IMG/VR virus record: IMGVR_UViG_3300033153_013152
Span: 109,366 to 173,365 of that record
Length of the DNA: 64,000 nucleotides
Strand: one strand, 5' to 3'
Source: a virus
The notes below the pieces were generated by a model, which worked only from the letters and a program-made list of their open reading frames with translations, was not told where the DNA came from and did not search any database. This document shows positions 63,548 through 64,000 of the stretch, piece by piece (within the stretch, counting starts at the first letter, position 1; every line of letters begins with the position of its first letter). Both the position numbers and the translations under genes were made by a program.

Positions 63548-64000
63548 ATTTTTCATATATTTCCATAAATGGTTTTCTTAATGTTTTTACGTCAATAGAA
63601 TCTTTTTCTAGAATTGTTTTTAACTTTCTAGGAACCCCCGTAGATAAATAAGCTTGCATCTCATCATTAAGAAATTCTTCATCATATCCAGTATTTAGGA
63701 TATATTCCCTGATAATACTTCTAGCTTGTTCATCCATATATGCAATTTGATTGCTCATATCACATTTATAAGTTGTCTTTATATTGAACAAAGCATGAGC
63801 CATTTCATGTTTCATTGTATTTTCATCATCAACTAATGTACCAATCAAATAAAAATTAGGATGTTGATCTTTACAAAGTTTGTATACACCGTACATAAAA
63901 GTGTCATACATGTTCCAATCCAAAACTTCTTTGTTTTCATACAACTCATCAAACACTCTGCTGGGCACATTAAACCCATTCCAATCCATTGGATATGTAA
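63537..64000 (-). CDS. Zincin-like metalloprotease (probably 5' partial), at least 154 aa
   Basis: TMKHEMAHALFNI contains HExxH, with EMQAYLS as a possible third-ligand region. The frame stays open upstream of the first ATG (63989) to the window edge and no ribosome site is seen there, so the gene may extend beyond. It is the last of four HExxH-type proteins in the window. Confidence 0.65.
   Translation of the reverse strand, partial: TYPMDWNGFNVPSRVFDELYENKEVLDWNMYDTFMYGVYKLCKDQHPNFYLIGTLVDDENTMKHEMAHALFNIKTTYKCDMSNQIAYMDEQARSIIREYILNTGYDEEFLNDEMQAYLSTGVPRKLKTILEKDSIDVKTLRKPFMEIYEKYVK

Noticed and set aside
1-64000. CRISPR array
   Set aside because: The only regular repeats are the 45-bp iterons and the coding propeller repeats; no repeat-spacer alternation with unique spacers exists.

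Overview
This AT-rich window (very roughly 30% GC by eye, dense genes, ATGA-type overlaps, Shine-Dalgarno sites) looks like part of a large contractile-tailed phage genome, probably a jumbo T4-like myovirus. The markers are a gp6-like baseplate wedge protein, a gp25-like wedge protein, a probable gp5-like OB-fold hub protein, a gp55-like late sigma factor, very large tail/fibre proteins, peptidoglycan enzymes and many small zinc-ribbon proteins. The host cannot be named from this sequence. I recognised no tRNA or rRNA gene by eye.

Layout: positions 1-19260 (minus strand) hold tail and baseplate genes, including FnIII-like, LamG and beta-propeller proteins. Positions 19268-24107 hold the sigma factor, a membrane protein, a lytic transglycosylase, a matrixin-like lipoprotein, an M15-like peptidase and an adenine methyltransferase. 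Positions 24108-57531 form a 33-kb sugar cassette: two split transketolases, an SIS isomerase, a PfkB kinase, two HAD phosphatases, a nucleotidyltransferase fused to a kinase-like domain, sugar dehydrogenases/epimerases/cupins, many glycosyltransferases (one with a GT9 heptosyltransferase-like domain), methyltransferases, a radical SAM enzyme and an ATP-grasp enzyme. Together they suggest synthesis of an NDP-heptose-type sugar from pentose phosphates and its transfer. Positions 58254-58646 are a divergent region with a 45-bp iteron array. Positions 58647-63163 (plus strand) hold a sigma-4-like protein, zincins, a MoxR/VWA pair and a PD-(D/E)XK nuclease. The window ends in minus-strand zinc proteins.

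The main discovery is a recoding signal. By manual scan, every in-frame CGG codon I could find (nine sites in eight genes) sits exactly where the reading frame must move +1 to keep a protein intact. In each case skipping the C turns CGGA or CGGT into a glycine codon (GGA/GGT), often a glycine conserved in the family (Rossmann GxxGxxG motifs, the GT4 SGYG motif). The genes are the baseplate wedge gp6, the gp55-like sigma factor (two sites), a small zinc ribbon, a UDP-glucose dehydrogenase-like enzyme, two epimerases and two glycosyltransferases. I found no in-frame CGG read as arginine, while CGA, CGC and CGT are read normally. This suggests that CGGN acts as a four-base glycine codon or a hungry-codon +1 frameshift signal. 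Two other frame breaks are of different kinds: a 53-bp tandem duplication in a propeller gene, and a -1 shift at an A8 run in a small zinc-ribbon gene. Those may be errors or real slippage.
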